NCBI GenBank assembly: GCA_947495075.1
Contig: CANLXH010000001.1
Coordinates: forward strand, 310,001 to 374,000
Reading direction: 5' to 3'
DNA: 64,000 nucleotides
Source: an uncultured Croceitalea sp.
Lineage (GTDB): Bacteria > Bacteroidota > Bacteroidia > Flavobacteriales > Flavobacteriaceae
The notes beneath the pieces are model-generated. The model had not been told where the DNA came from and ran no database searches. It was given only the letters and a program-made list of their open reading frames with translations. Every line of letters starts with the position of its first letter. Within the stretch, counting starts at the first letter, position 1. The position numbers and the translations under genes are program-made. Positions 33,040 through 42,235 of this stretch are shown piece by piece.

Positions 33040-35539
33040 CATTCATTAATAGCTTATTGGTACCGTACCAGAAGGCTCTAAAATTAGTATTATCTGTAAA
33101 TAATATCACACGACCTCTACCCATACGATTTACTTTAAAAGGAACACTATTCTTAATTAATTCCTCATTTTCTTCCGAAATGTAACCACTTTGTAATGGG
33201 TTACTACTGTATTGTATTGGATTATTGTAACTATTCTTATCTGGTTTTATGTAAATATTTGTATTTCTGAATAATGAAATTTTATCGTTTTTATAGCCAT
33301 AATTTATTGGGTGAGAACGGTCTTGCTTTGCTTCAAAAATGGCTCCACCAGTGACTTGTGCACCTAAAAAATCTCCTTTTTGGTCAAAAGAAATATTCTT
33401 TGCTACTATGGAGTCCTTTTTAAAATCTATTTTCATCATGCCGTTTTTCTTATACCAATTTGCAACATTACGATAACCAATTACTGTTCCGCCACTTTTA
33501 ACCCAATCTTTAATTTTATCAGCTCCTTTTTTATCTAGAATATTGCTTCCCCAACCACTTGGTAAAATTAAATCTGTATACTTATCCAAATCAACGCTAT
33601 TAAAGTATTTAGTGTCTATTTTGGTTATTTTCATATGATACCTTGTATCAAATAAGTGCCACATTTCTCCAGCATCGTAGGGACGAACACCATCTCCGAC
33701 AAGAATTGCTACTTTTTGTTTTCTTACTGGGTCAAAATCATTGCTACCTAAATCTATTCCTTTTGTGAGTCCAGTTCCTACTGCAGTAATTTTAAGCTGA
33801 TTTTCTTTGGCAATTGTATTTAAAAAACTATGTAGTTCTTTTGCATTTAAGTTTTGATTTTGAACAGGTATCATAATTGTACCATAATCATAACTATTAC
33901 CTTCTAAAGTGAATGGAGATTTAGCAGTTTTAGCTCGTAAACCTTTTTCTAAAATAGCATTTAATGCACGCGGCGTATAATACTCATGCCACTCAAAAAG
34001 ATAAGCATAGTTACTTTGTCCTGTAACTGTACCTAGTAAAGGTTTAAAATCAGTGATTTGGTTACCTGCATTAGCCAAAGAAGTTACTTCTGTATAATCT
34101 AAATTAAAAGATAAAGGTAAAGTCCAGGCAGAAACATCATAAAAAAGACTGTCTGTGAAAGTTGTTCTTTTTTCGAACATTGCGTTTATCAATCTTGGAT
34201 TTTTTTGGTTTAACGGTACTATGTAACTAGAACCTTTCTTGTATTGTTTGCCAGCTATAGTAGCATCTGATGCTAATTCGTGGAATTTGATTTTGTGACG
34301 GTTTAAGATTTCGGCCAAATGCCAAGCTTTAGAAGCATCTTTACTATCTCCAAATACATAACCCTTGGTTCTGCTCCGCGAAGCTTCATTTTTGATGTCA
34401 CTATAGAATTTACGTTGATAATCTAAAATTTTAGAACGCATATTCTTAGCAGCCTCAATGGTTGAAAGTGCGGTAGTAAATTGATTGCGTATCGTAAAAG
34501 GAAAGGTCAAAATACCATTTTCACTTTCCTGGATGTGTCCGCGAGAACTACCTTGTTCAAACAAAATACCAATACTTCCATTTACATCAGGGAAAGTTGA
34601 GCCCTTACCATAGTAGTAATCATCATAATTCTCTTCAGAATAATATAAAGAACCAATCTTATCTAATGCTTTAGCATGGTAGGTTCCAATCTCCGCCGTT
34701 AATTCCTGATTCATTTTGGGTGTAAGCGGGTTTACTCTTGTAGGCTCTCCCGGCTGAAAAAAGAAAGTTGAATTAGTTCCCATCTCATGGTGGTCTGTTA
34801 GAATATTAGGCAGCCATTTATGGAAGGTTTTAATACGAGCACGACTTTCTGGTAATTGTACGGGTAACCAATCTCTATTCATATCAAACCAATAGTGGTT
34901 GGTACGACCACCAGGCCAAACTTCATGATATTCACGTTCGTTACCATCTGGATTTAAGTTTTGACTTCTGTTAGTATTAGCCCAATATGCAAAGCGTTGT
35001 AAGCCATCTGGATTAAAACTAGGGTCTAATAAGACAACCATATTATCTAACATTGTTTCAATTTCCTGACCTTGAGCAGCTGCTAGATAATATGCATAGG
35101 CAAGAGCAGCATTGGAGCCACTAGGCTCATTACCATGTATCGAAAACCCCTGATAAACAACAATGGGCATTGCTGAAGTATTTAGGCTACTCGAACCATT
35201 TTCACTCAATGCAATATGGTCTGTTCTTATTTGTTCCAGATTTTGATGATTTTTTGCAGAAGTAATGGTTAATAATAATATTGGTCTACCTTCAAAAGTT
35301 TCGCCTCTAGTTTCTATTGTTATTCTATCACTAGTTTTTGCTAGTGCTTGCATATAAAATACAAGCTTGTCATGAGTTACATGCCATTCGCCAACTTCAT
35401 GACCAATAATTTCTGAAGGCTTTGGTATAGACTCATCATAAGATATGTCTTGTGGTAAATAATAATCTAGTGATATATTATTCTGCGCTGATATAGTAAA
35501 TGTGATTGATAGAAGAAAAAAGGTAAAGATTGCCTTCAT
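33014..35539 (-). CDS. Exported M14 family zinc carboxypeptidase
   Basis: An 841-residue exported protein with signal peptide cleaved near FTISAQN. The M14 carboxypeptidase domain (about 50-375) has zinc ligands in HGNEPSG (HxxE) and a later His in LTDHHEMGTN, with substrate residues in DPSFNPDGLQRF and a catalytic Glu in GILFEQGSSRG. The C-terminal part (about 380-841) includes a glutamine-amidotransferase-like fold (YDAGEMWHLFDTRYHM, DWVKSGGTVIG), common in large Bacteroidota M14 proteins. It probably digests peptides or peptide cross-links outside the cytosol. It overlaps plsC by 26 nt at the 3' ends. Confidence 0.9.
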   Translation of the reverse strand: MKAIFTFFLLSITFTISAQNNISLDYYLPQDISYDESIPKPSEIIGHEVGEWHVTHDKLVFYMQALAKTSDRITIETRGETFEGRPILLLTITSAKNHQNLEQIRTDHIALSENGSSSLNTSAMPIVVYQGFSIHGNEPSGSNAALAYAYYLAAAQGQEIETMLDNMVVLLDPSFNPDGLQRFAYWANTNRSQNLNPDGNEREYHEVWPGGRTNHYWFDMNRDWLPVQLPESRARIKTFHKWLPNILTDHHEMGTNSTFFFQPGEPTRVNPLTPKMNQELTAEIGTYHAKALDKIGSLYYSEENYDDYYYGKGSTFPDVNGSIGILFEQGSSRGHIQESENGILTFPFTIRNQFTTALSTIEAAKNMRSKILDYQRKFYSDIKNEASRSRTKGYVFGDSKDASKAWHLAEILNRHKIKFHELASDATIAGKQYKKGSSYIVPLNQKNPRLINAMFEKRTTFTDSLFYDVSAWTLPLSFNLDYTEVTSLANAGNQITDFKPLLGTVTGQSNYAYLFEWHEYYTPRALNAILEKGLRAKTAKSPFTLEGNSYDYGTIMIPVQNQNLNAKELHSFLNTIAKENQLKITAVGTGLTKGIDLGSNDFDPVRKQKVAILVGDGVRPYDAGEMWHLFDTRYHMKITKIDTKYFNSVDLDKYTDLILPSGWGSNILDKKGADKIKDWVKSGGTVIGYRNVANWYKKNGMMKIDFKKDSIVAKNISFDQKGDFLGAQVTGGAIFEAKQDRSHPINYGYKNDKISLFRNTNIYIKPDKNSYNNPIQYSSNPLQSGYISEENEELIKNSVPFKVNRMGRGRVILFTDNTNFRAFWYGTNKLLMNAIFFGQMM

Positions 35540-35572
35540 AGTTGATATTTTGATTAGCTAAGTCTAAAAATA

Positions 35573-35602
35573 AAAAACGACCTGCGGAAACAGGTCGTTT
35601 TT
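35573..35602. terminator. Terminator between DUF3276 and M14 genes
   Basis: AAAAACGACCTG (35573-35584), a 6-nt loop and CAGGTCGTTTTT (35591-35602): a perfect 12-bp stem. On the minus strand TATTTTTAGA follows, so it ends the DUF3276 transcript before the M14 gene. Confidence 0.85.
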
Positions 35603-35627
35603 AACTAAATTATTTTTTATTGCTCTT

Positions 35628-36005
35628 TTAGATATCATCAAAGCTTACATCTGTAAAATTTCCAGAGCTAGATTTGCCTTCATTAGAAGTACTTTCTTCC
35701 TCTTCTTTTTTGAAATCTTTTTGATGACGTTCAGAAATTACTTCTTGCCCTTTTTCGTCAATAATGTAATCCATCATTTCTTCCATAATCTCTCTAAAAG
35801 CAGTAAAATCTTCTTTATATAAATAGATTTTGTGCTTTTTGTAATGAAAAGATCCATCGTCGTGAGTGAATTTTTTACTCTCGGTTATTGTTAGATAGTA
35901 ATCTCCCGCCTTTGTGCTTCTAACATCAAAAAAATAAGTTCTTCTTCCTGCTCTTAAGACTTTAGAGTAAATTTCTTCCTGATCTATTAAATCTTTATCC
36001 GCCAT
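35628..36005 (-). CDS. DUF3276 / PUR-family nucleic-acid-binding protein
   Basis: A 125-residue protein of the PUR-alpha-like DUF3276 family, widespread in Bacteroidota and thought to bind single-stranded RNA or DNA. The core EEIYSKVLRAGRRTYFFDVR, then YLTITESKK and HKIYLYKEDF, is characteristic. The C-terminus is acidic and low-complexity. ATG at 36005 is selected over the TTG at 36050, because the family normally begins just before this core. It follows the ABC exporter gene on the same strand by 81 nt and ends at a strong terminator. Confidence 0.9.
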   Translation of the reverse strand: MADKDLIDQEEIYSKVLRAGRRTYFFDVRSTKAGDYYLTITESKKFTHDDGSFHYKKHKIYLYKEDFTAFREIMEEMMDYIIDEKGQEVISERHQKDFKKEEEESTSNEGKSSSGNFTDVSFDDI

Positions 36006-36086
36006 TTGGTCTAGTGTTCTTTTAAGTGTATTGTTACTTAATTCTTTCAAAAATGGAAAAAAAAAGCTAATTCAGCAACTTTTTGT

Positions 36087-37838
36087 TTAATCTTTATCTG
36101 ACAGTTGATCCAAGAAAAGTTCCTTGTAGTACCCTTCAGAATTGTTAAGTTCGTCATGCGTACCTTCTTGAAGTATGCTGCCACTCTCCAATACAATTAT
36201 TTTATCTGTATTTTTTGCAGATGATACTCTATGGCTTACGATTAAGGTAGTTTTATCACTTGAAGCATTTTTTAAATTGGTAAGAATTTCTTCTTCCGTT
36301 TCAGTATCTACAGCAGAAAGACAATCGTCAAATAAGTAAATTTCAGGATCTTTTAAAAGGGCTCTGGCTATTGAAACTCTTTGCTTTTGTCCACCACTTA
36401 AAGTTATTCCACGTTCGCCAAGTATAGTTTCATATTGTTTTGTAAAACCCATTATGTTTTCATGCACAACTGCTTTTTTAGCAACTGCTACTATTTCATT
36501 TTTATCGGCATTTTCTTTTCCAAAGCGAATGTTATTCTCAATGGTATCAGAAAATAGAAAAGCATCTTGCGGTACAGCGCCTATAGCACTTCGTAAACTG
36601 TTTAAGTTTAGTTGGGTAATGGGAACATCATCAATAAGAATTTCTCCAGAAGTAACATCATATAGCCTAGATACTAAATCTAATATGGTAGATTTTCCAG
36701 AACCAGTTTTACCTAAAAAAGCTACACTTTCACCAGCTTCAATGGTAAAAGAAACATTTTTTAAAGCAGTAATTTCTGTGTCTTCGTATTTAAAGGAAAC
36801 ATTCTTAAATTCAATTTTACCTTTTAAAGGAGTTAGCTTCTCAATCTCATTTTTTATGGTAGGCTGTTCTTTTAGAAATTCATTTATGCGTTTTTGAGAA
36901 GCTTCAGCTCGTTGTACAATTGATGTTAACCAACCAACAACAGCAACAGGCCATGTAAGCATATTAACGTAAAGAATAAATTCTGCTATAATACCAATAG
37001 ATTCTATTTCACCAGCTAAATATTGTTTTCCTCCAATATAGATAACAAATATGTTGCTGATTCCTATTAAAAGAATCATTAGCGGAAAGAACCATGCGTT
37101 TACTTTAGCTAGGCTCATACTAGTATCTTTACCTTCAATTGCTAACCCTTTAAGTTCAGCATTTATTTGAGGTTCTAATCCATAGGCTTTTATTACAGAT
37201 ACACCAGAAAATGATTCTTGAGTAAAAGTGGAAAGCGTAGATAAGTACTCTTGAACTTTAGTGCTTCTTTTGTGTATAATTTTACTAATCTGATAAATTA
37301 AGACAGATAAAATAGGTAATGGAATTAGCGTGTACATTGCTATTGTTGGGGCTTTAATAAACATTAATGGGATGAGACAGACAAACAGAGTTAAAGTTTG
37401 TATGCCATACATAATAGCAGGTCCAGCGTACATCCTAACTTGACCAACATCCTCACTAATCCTATTCATTAAATCTCCAATACGGTTACGCTTATAAAAA
37501 TTGAGATTTAAAAATTGATAGTGATCAAAAACTTCATTTTTTAAGTCATATTCAATGTATCTAGATACATTAATAATAGTTTGTCTCATTAAAAAGGTGA
37601 ACAATGCAGATAGTAAAGCAGCTCCAACAATTATTAAAATGTATTCTAACAATACATCTTTTGCTTCTGGTTTTGAGATAGTGCCACTTAAAAAGTCTTC
37701 TACAGCTTTAATAGATTTGTTTACATAAGAAGGCATTACCAAAGAAAATATTCTGGCAATAATGGTAATGATGATGCCTACAAAAAGCTTTAACCAATAT
37801 TTTTTAAGGTATTTATTGAGATACTTAAGTTCTTTCAT
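36087..37838 (-). CDS. ABC exporter, fused permease-ATPase (MsbA-like)
   Basis: A 583-residue half-transporter of the type-IV ABC exporter family. Six membrane helices (about 17-310) precede the nucleotide-binding domain with Walker A GKTGSGKST (near 376), signature LSGGQKQR, Walker B IYLFDDCLSAVD and switch His in VSHRVSS. It works as a homodimer or with a partner to export lipids, drugs or peptides; the substrate is unknown. The second Walker B carboxylate position reads Cys (DDCLS) where Glu is usual, seen also in other heterodimeric-type exporters. Confidence 0.92.
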   Translation of the reverse strand: MKELKYLNKYLKKYWLKLFVGIIITIIARIFSLVMPSYVNKSIKAVEDFLSGTISKPEAKDVLLEYILIIVGAALLSALFTFLMRQTIINVSRYIEYDLKNEVFDHYQFLNLNFYKRNRIGDLMNRISEDVGQVRMYAGPAIMYGIQTLTLFVCLIPLMFIKAPTIAMYTLIPLPILSVLIYQISKIIHKRSTKVQEYLSTLSTFTQESFSGVSVIKAYGLEPQINAELKGLAIEGKDTSMSLAKVNAWFFPLMILLIGISNIFVIYIGGKQYLAGEIESIGIIAEFILYVNMLTWPVAVVGWLTSIVQRAEASQKRINEFLKEQPTIKNEIEKLTPLKGKIEFKNVSFKYEDTEITALKNVSFTIEAGESVAFLGKTGSGKSTILDLVSRLYDVTSGEILIDDVPITQLNLNSLRSAIGAVPQDAFLFSDTIENNIRFGKENADKNEIVAVAKKAVVHENIMGFTKQYETILGERGITLSGGQKQRVSIARALLKDPEIYLFDDCLSAVDTETEEEILTNLKNASSDKTTLIVSHRVSSAKNTDKIIVLESGSILQEGTHDELNNSEGYYKELFLDQLSDKD

Positions 37839-37956
37839 AGAATAAAAAAATCCCAGACAAATAGGGAATCCAACAAAGATATAGGATTGCTATAAAAACT
37901 AATGTTATAAAACTAATAAGAAAATTTTTCATCTAGGTATGCTGAAAATATAACAT

Positions 37957-37964
37957 TACTTTTG
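37957..37964 (+). promoter_or_regulatory. -7 promoter element of nusB
   Basis: TACTTTTG matches TAnnTTTG and lies 41 nt before the nusB ATG. Confidence 0.5.
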
Positions 37965-38005
37965 TGATGTGATATTAATCATATTTACTTAAAAAGTTCT
38001 TTTAA

Positions 38006-38953
38006 ATGCTAACAAGAAGGCATATCCGTGTTAAAGTAATGCAATGCATTTATGCATTAATACAGTCTAAAGATGATTCTCTGGAAAAACAAGAGAAGTT
38101 TCTAAAATATAGTATAGATAGTATGTATACGCTCTACTTGCTAATGTTTAGTTTGTTAACAGAGTTACACAAACTGGCAGAAAAGCATGTTAATCATGCA
38201 TCTAAAAAGTACATTACTTCTGAGGATGATAAATTTCCCGACCCTACAAAGTTTATTAAAAATAAATTACTACAACAGATTGTAGCAAACGAAGCTTTAC
38301 AGAAAGAATTCTCTAAGCGTAAGCTTGAAAACTGGTATCTGAATGATGAGTACGTTAAACTTATTTATAAAAATTTAATAGCCAGCGACATATATAATTC
38401 TTATATGTTTTCAACTACGGATACATACCAAAAAGATAAGGAAGTTATTATAGCACTTTACAAAGAAATAATAGCTCCAAACGAAAAAATATATGAATAT
38501 TTTGAGGATGACAAACTTACCTGGATAGACGATATACCTATCGTAAATACCTTTATTGTAAAGCAATTAAAGAAAGTAAAAGAGGATGCAGTAGATTCTT
38601 TTTTCCTGCCTAGATTGCTGAAAGATGAACAAGATATGATTTTTGCAAAACAACTCTTAACAAAGACTTTGTTGCATAATGAAGAGTGGGAGAAAGAGAT
38701 TGAAGGTAAAACTCCTAATTGGGATAAAGATCGCATAGCGGAGATAGATTATATTCTTCTAAAAATGGGCATATGTGAGCTATTGAATTTTTCTTCAATA
38801 CCAGAAAAAGTTACAATTAATGAGTATTTAGAAATTGCAAAAGAATATTCAACACCAAAAAGCAGCATTTTTATTAATGGTATTTTAGATAAACTTGTGA
38901 AAGAATATAAAGCAAATGGTAAACTTCAAAAAATAGGTCGCGGTTTACTTTAA
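38006..38953 (+). CDS. nusB: Transcription antitermination factor NusB (long form)
   Basis: A 315-residue protein whose C-terminal part (about 190-310) is the NusB fold (LLTKTLLHNEEWEKEI, RIAEIDYILLKMGICELL, then TINEYLEIAKEYSTPKS and FINGILDKL). An N-terminal extension starts with the NusB-like LTRRHIRVKVMQCIYAL. The usual length is near 140, but the longer form is typical of Flavobacteriaceae. NusB with NusE(S10) binds BoxA RNA in rRNA antitermination. It is followed 42 nt later by DUF1573 and then yajC, a conserved order. Confidence 0.9.
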   Translation: MLTRRHIRVKVMQCIYALIQSKDDSLEKQEKFLKYSIDSMYTLYLLMFSLLTELHKLAEKHVNHASKKYITSEDDKFPDPTKFIKNKLLQQIVANEALQKEFSKRKLENWYLNDEYVKLIYKNLIASDIYNSYMFSTTDTYQKDKEVIIALYKEIIAPNEKIYEYFEDDKLTWIDDIPIVNTFIVKQLKKVKEDAVDSFFLPRLLKDEQDMIFAKQLLTKTLLHNEEWEKEIEGKTPNWDKDRIAEIDYILLKMGICELLNFSSIPEKVTINEYLEIAKEYSTPKSSIFINGILDKLVKEYKANGKLQKIGRGLL

Positions 38954-38995
38954 GTATTATTTGATTATTTTTACAACAAATTAAAAATTTTTAAG

Positions 38996-39478
38996 ATGAA
39001 AAGAATAGTTACAGCGCTAAGTGTTGTTACACTTTTATTTATTTCGACTTCTTGTAAGGACAAGGCAATTGCCAAGATTAATTCTGATAATGTAGAAGTT
39101 GCTTCTAACAGAGATGAAGCACAAAAGAAAATTCCTGTAATGAGTTTTGATAAATCAGAACATGATTTTGGGACTATCTCTCAAGGAACTCCTCAAGAGA
39201 CTATTTTCAAATTCACTAATACTGGTGATGCTCCATTAATTATTACTGATGCAAAAAGTAGTTGTGGATGTACCGTTCCAGAATATCCAAAAAATACGCC
39301 AATAGCACCAGGTGATTCTGGCGAAATGGTAGTTAAGTTTAATGGGTCTGGTCAAAACCAAGTAACTAAGACTATTACTGTTACCGCAAATACTGCTAAA
39401 GGTTCTGAGCTACTTAGGATTAAGGCTTTTGTTAACCCTAAAGGAGCAGCTGCAGTAGCTGGACCAGTAAAAGGATAA
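38996..39478 (+). CDS. DUF1573 lipoprotein
   Basis: A 160-residue lipoprotein (lipobox ISTSC, Cys20) with a DUF1573 immunoglobulin-like domain (about 50-150): FDKSEHDFGTISQG start, then KFTNTGDAPLII and the SSCGCTVPEYP cysteines. The function is unknown, but the family is very common in Bacteroidota envelopes. It lies between nusB and yajC, 9 nt before the latter, so it shares their transcript. Confidence 0.92.
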   Translation: MKRIVTALSVVTLLFISTSCKDKAIAKINSDNVEVASNRDEAQKKIPVMSFDKSEHDFGTISQGTPQETIFKFTNTGDAPLIITDAKSSCGCTVPEYPKNTPIAPGDSGEMVVKFNGSGQNQVTKTITVTANTAKGSELLRIKAFVNPKGAAAVAGPVKG

Positions 39479-39487
39479 ATCATCTAA

Positions 39488-39778
39488 ATGGAAGGATTAG
39501 GACAGTTCCCTTTTTTAATTGCAATTTTTGCTATCTTTTTTATATTCATGATTCTGCCGCAAATGAAGCGTCAGAAAGCAGAGAAAAAATTTGCAGCAGC
39601 ACTAAAAAAAGGTGATAAAGTGATGATGAAAAGTGGTCTTCATGGAAAAATATCAGAATTAAATGATAAAGATAACACATGTGTTATCGAGACTATGGCT
39701 GGACGATTAAAGTTTGATAGAAGTGCCATTTCTATGGAAATGAGTAAAAAATTAAACCCAGTTCCTGCTAAAAAATAG
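39488..39778 (+). CDS. yajC: Preprotein translocase subunit YajC
   Basis: A 96-residue single-pass membrane protein associated with SecDF. N-terminal helix about residues 7-25, then the typical PQMKRQKAEKKFAAALKKGD, then MMKSGLHGKI and the C-terminal beta part. Length is normal. It follows DUF1573 by 9 nt and ends at a strong bidirectional terminator. Confidence 0.95.
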   Translation: MEGLGQFPFLIAIFAIFFIFMILPQMKRQKAEKKFAAALKKGDKVMMKSGLHGKISELNDKDNTCVIETMAGRLKFDRSAISMEMSKKLNPVPAKK

Positions 39779-39800
39779 TTTTCTTAGAGAGAACAGTAAT

Positions 39801-39836
39801 AAACCCCTTGATGAAAATCAAGGGGTTTATTTATTT
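39801..39836. terminator. Bidirectional terminator after yajC
   Basis: AAACCCCTTGAT (39801-39812), a GAAA loop, ATCAAGGGGTTT (39817-39828), followed by ATTTATTT. Perfect 12-bp stem with a stable GNRA-type loop, placed between convergent yajC and the DUF1801 gene. Confidence 0.9.
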
Positions 39837-40428
39837 ACCTGTATTTATCACTTAAGCCCTCCCCAGCTAAAATCATTGGGATAATTTTTTCTAACCTTCT
39901 TAGTTTAGTTTTTTCCTGCTTAGCAGTTGCAATGTGCTCGTTAAACTCTTTCTGTTTATATGTAGTCAAGGTATTGTAGGCATTCTTAAGCTGTTTATTT
40001 TTTTTAAATTCTGTGAGAAGTAATTCTGGAATTGCTATTGGTTTAGAAGTTTTTGATGGATACGATATTCTTCCGTTCTTTTGATTATCTATAGCTTCAC
40101 TTATATAGCCGAGTATCGCTTTTTTATCAATTTGATTCTCCTCAGTAAATTTCCATTGACGCATGGCTTTTGTTTTACCGTCTTGCGCATTTCTAAGGAC
40201 ATTATTAGAATCTGTCAAGAATACACCATTAAAAAACCAAATACAAAAATGACCTTTGAATTTACAAATTGAAAGCACATTTTTACCTTCCAGTGTATAC
40301 GTAGGAAACATCCATTTATACGTTTCTTCTAATTTTGTTTTTAACACTAAACCTCTAAGAATGCCTATTGCATTTTTGTAATGATGCTCTTCTTCGTAAT
40401 ATGCCTCAACTTTTTCAGACTTATCCAT
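39835..40428 (-). CDS. DUF1801 / YdeI-type protein
   Basis: A 197-residue protein with an N-terminal DUF1801 (YdhG-like) domain (about 15-120, including ETYKWMFPTYTLEGKNVLSI and FCIWFFNG) and a C-terminal YdeI/OmpD-associated helical region (NAYNTLTTYKQKEFNEHI, TKLRRLEKIIPMI). The fold is known; the function is not. It is the second gene of a pair with pepT, starting 2 nt after the pepT stop. Confidence 0.86.
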   Translation of the reverse strand: MDKSEKVEAYYEEEHHYKNAIGILRGLVLKTKLEETYKWMFPTYTLEGKNVLSICKFKGHFCIWFFNGVFLTDSNNVLRNAQDGKTKAMRQWKFTEENQIDKKAILGYISEAIDNQKNGRISYPSKTSKPIAIPELLLTEFKKNKQLKNAYNTLTTYKQKEFNEHIATAKQEKTKLRRLEKIIPMILAGEGLSDKYR

Positions 40429-40430
40429 AA

Positions 40431-41657
40431 TTAGAATTTTTCACCTGTAAGTTCGCAAATTTTCACAATGGTTTCTACGGCTTTATGCATACTTTCTAAA
40501 GGAACATATTCATATTTACCATGAAAATTATGCCCGCCTGCGAAGATATTGGGGCAGGGAAGTCCCATAAAACTTAATTGAGAGCCATCTGTTCCTCCAC
40601 GAATAGGTTTTATAATAGGTTTCACACCTACTTTATGCATGGCCTCTTCAGCAATTTCGATGATATGAAAAAGAGGTTCTATTTTTTCTTTCATATTCTT
40701 GTATTGGTCTTCAATAACTATAGAAACAATATCTCCGTATTTTGTATTTATTTTTTCTTCAATGTCAAATAATAAATCCTTTCGGGCTTGAAAATGTTCT
40801 TCATCATGGTCTCTAATAATTAGTTCAAAAATTGTAGTTTCAATATCACCTTTTATGGTATGTACATGAAAGAAGCCTTCTCTATCTTCTGTTAGTTCTG
40901 GAACCTCTCTAGGGGGCATAAGACTCAAAAACTCATTAGCGATTCCAATGGCATTAATCATTTTGTTTTTAGCGTATCCTGGATGTACACTTTTACCTTT
41001 TATGGTAATCTTTGCAGATGCGGCATTAAAGTTCTCGTATTCTAACTCTCCAATTTGGCTTCCATCTACAGTATATGCCCATGCAGCATCAAATTTTTTA
41101 ACATCGAACTTGTGTGCACCTCTACCTATTTCTTCGTCAGGAGTAAAACCTATTCTAATTTTTCCATGTTTAAGCTCTGGGTGTTTTACTAAATACTCCA
41201 TTGCAGTTATAATTTCTGCTATTCCTGCCTTATCGTCTGCTCCTAAAAGTGTTTTCCCATTAGTGGTAATCAAAGTTTGCCCAATATATTGCTGTAAATC
41301 TTCGAAGTAGTCCGGAGATAAAACAGTGTTATTTGTGGTGTCTAATACAATATCGCCACCATCATAGTTTGCTATAATTTTAGGTTTAACATTGGTTCCT
41401 GTAAAATCTGGAGTTGTATCATAATGACTTATAAATCCTATGGTGGGTACTTTTTTATCTAGATTACTAGGTAGTGTAGCCATTATATATCCGTTTTCAT
41501 CAATGGATACTTCATCTAAACCAATTTTACTAAGCTCAAGCACTAGTTTTTTAGCTAAAACCCATTGCTTTTCTGTACTTGGAGTTGTCTTTGAGTAAGA
41601 ATCACTTTGTGTATCAATAGAGACATATTCTAAAAATCGAAGTAGTAGGTTTTCCAT
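40431..41657 (-). CDS. pepT: Peptidase T (tripeptidase)
   Basis: A 408-residue M20B dizinc aminopeptidase that removes the N-terminal residue of tripeptides in the cytosol. The zinc ligands and catalytic residues are in ISHYDTTPD (His-x-Asp), [12 protein letters not shown] (bridging Asp), [10 protein letters not shown] (Glu-Glu), TVDGSQIGE (Asp) and the final His in [13 protein letters not shown]. The dimerisation domain is about 205-315. An exact -7 box lies 17 nt before the ATG. The DUF1801 gene follows by 2 nt. Confidence 0.95.
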   Translation of the reverse strand: MENLLLRFLEYVSIDTQSDSYSKTTPSTEKQWVLAKKLVLELSKIGLDEVSIDENGYIMATLPSNLDKKVPTIGFISHYDTTPDFTGTNVKPKIIANYDGGDIVLDTTNNTVLSPDYFEDLQQYIGQTLITTNGKTLLGADDKAGIAEIITAMEYLVKHPELKHGKIRIGFTPDEEIGRGAHKFDVKKFDAAWAYTVDGSQIGELEYENFNAASAKITIKGKSVHPGYAKNKMINAIGIANEFLSLMPPREVPELTEDREGFFHVHTIKGDIETTIFELIIRDHDEEHFQARKDLLFDIEEKINTKYGDIVSIVIEDQYKNMKEKIEPLFHIIEIAEEAMHKVGVKPIIKPIRGGTDGSQLSFMGLPCPNIFAGGHNFHGKYEYVPLESMHKAVETIVKICELTGEKF

Positions 41658-41673
41658 AAAACATGCTTTTCAT

Positions 41674-41681
41674 CAAAAATA
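41674..41681 (-). promoter_or_regulatory. -7 promoter element of pepT
   Basis: Reads TATTTTTG on the minus strand, 16 nt before the ATG at 41657, predicting a short leader. Confidence 0.45.
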
Positions 41682-41752
41682 ATGCTTATTCAATCGGAAA
41701 TATGATAAAAAAAAGGTCGTAGCATCTATATTGTTCTGCTAACTCGATTAAT

Positions 41753-42178
41753 TTGATAAAAAGACTACTTTACTTTTTTATATTAATGTCTTGTTTTACA
41801 GCCTTTTCGCAAACAGAATGTTTTTTGGGGATTGGCGGAAAAGATGATGAAACCATTCAAAAGGTATTCAAATTAGATTCTATACAGGTTGCGAAAATGA
41901 AAAACTGGGGAGCAGAACTCAAATACCGGAATAGTTTTTTAATAGACCAAGCAAATAATTTATTAGAAAGACATGCGGAGAGTTCTCCTGAAGTTCTTAA
42001 AACAATGTCTGTCCAATACAAAAAGTTACTAGATAGTATGCAAAGTAACTTACGTATGTTAGATAAGCGTATGCTAGGTATTTTTAATGATGAACAATAC
42101 AGTTTATACGTTATGTTTTGTAATCAAATTTCTAGTAGCCCACTTTATCCAACAACTCCACCTGTTAACGAAAAATAA
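41753..42178 (+). CDS. Hypothetical exported helical protein
   Basis: A 141-residue exported protein, signal peptide MIKRLLYFFILMSCFTAFSQ. The mature chain is nearly all helix (about 30-125, two long amphipathic helices) with three Cys. It resembles Spy/CpxP-type periplasmic helical proteins in size and composition only, which is a weak comparison. The start is TTG at 41753; there is no ATG that preserves the signal peptide. It lies 57 nt upstream of pyrD, with a promoter of its own for the latter. Confidence 0.6.
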   Translation: MIKRLLYFFILMSCFTAFSQTECFLGIGGKDDETIQKVFKLDSIQVAKMKNWGAELKYRNSFLIDQANNLLERHAESSPEVLKTMSVQYKKLLDSMQSNLRMLDKRMLGIFNDEQYSLYVMFCNQISSSPLYPTTPPVNEK

Positions 42179-42210
42179 TAAAAGATTTTAAATTACGAGT
42201 TAAGAGTTTC

Positions 42211-42218
42211 TATTTTTG
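42211..42218 (+). promoter_or_regulatory. -7 promoter element of pyrD
   Basis: TATTTTTG matches TAnnTTTG, 17 nt before the pyrD ATG at 42236. Confidence 0.5.
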
Positions 42219-42235
42219 CCCAAATTTAGTTGTAG

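Noticed and set aside
36050-36087. TTG start at 36050 for the DUF3276 gene
   Set aside because: The family core begins just after the ATG at 36005. The extra 15 residues are not family-like, so the ATG was used.
36454-36897. 147-codon open frame antisense to the ABC exporter
   Set aside because: It is Ser/Phe-rich shadow coding opposite a conserved ATPase domain, with no promoter and no recognisable fold.
37825-37932. 35-residue hydrophobic frame upstream of the MsbA-like gene (MKNFLISFITLVFIAIL...)
   Set aside because: It overlaps the ABC gene start by 14 nt, has no clear -7 box and no similarity to the MxTFFxIL microproteins. It could be real, but I cannot support it.
40948-41310. 120-codon open frame antisense to pepT
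   Set aside because: Shadow of pepT; no family features and no upstream signals.
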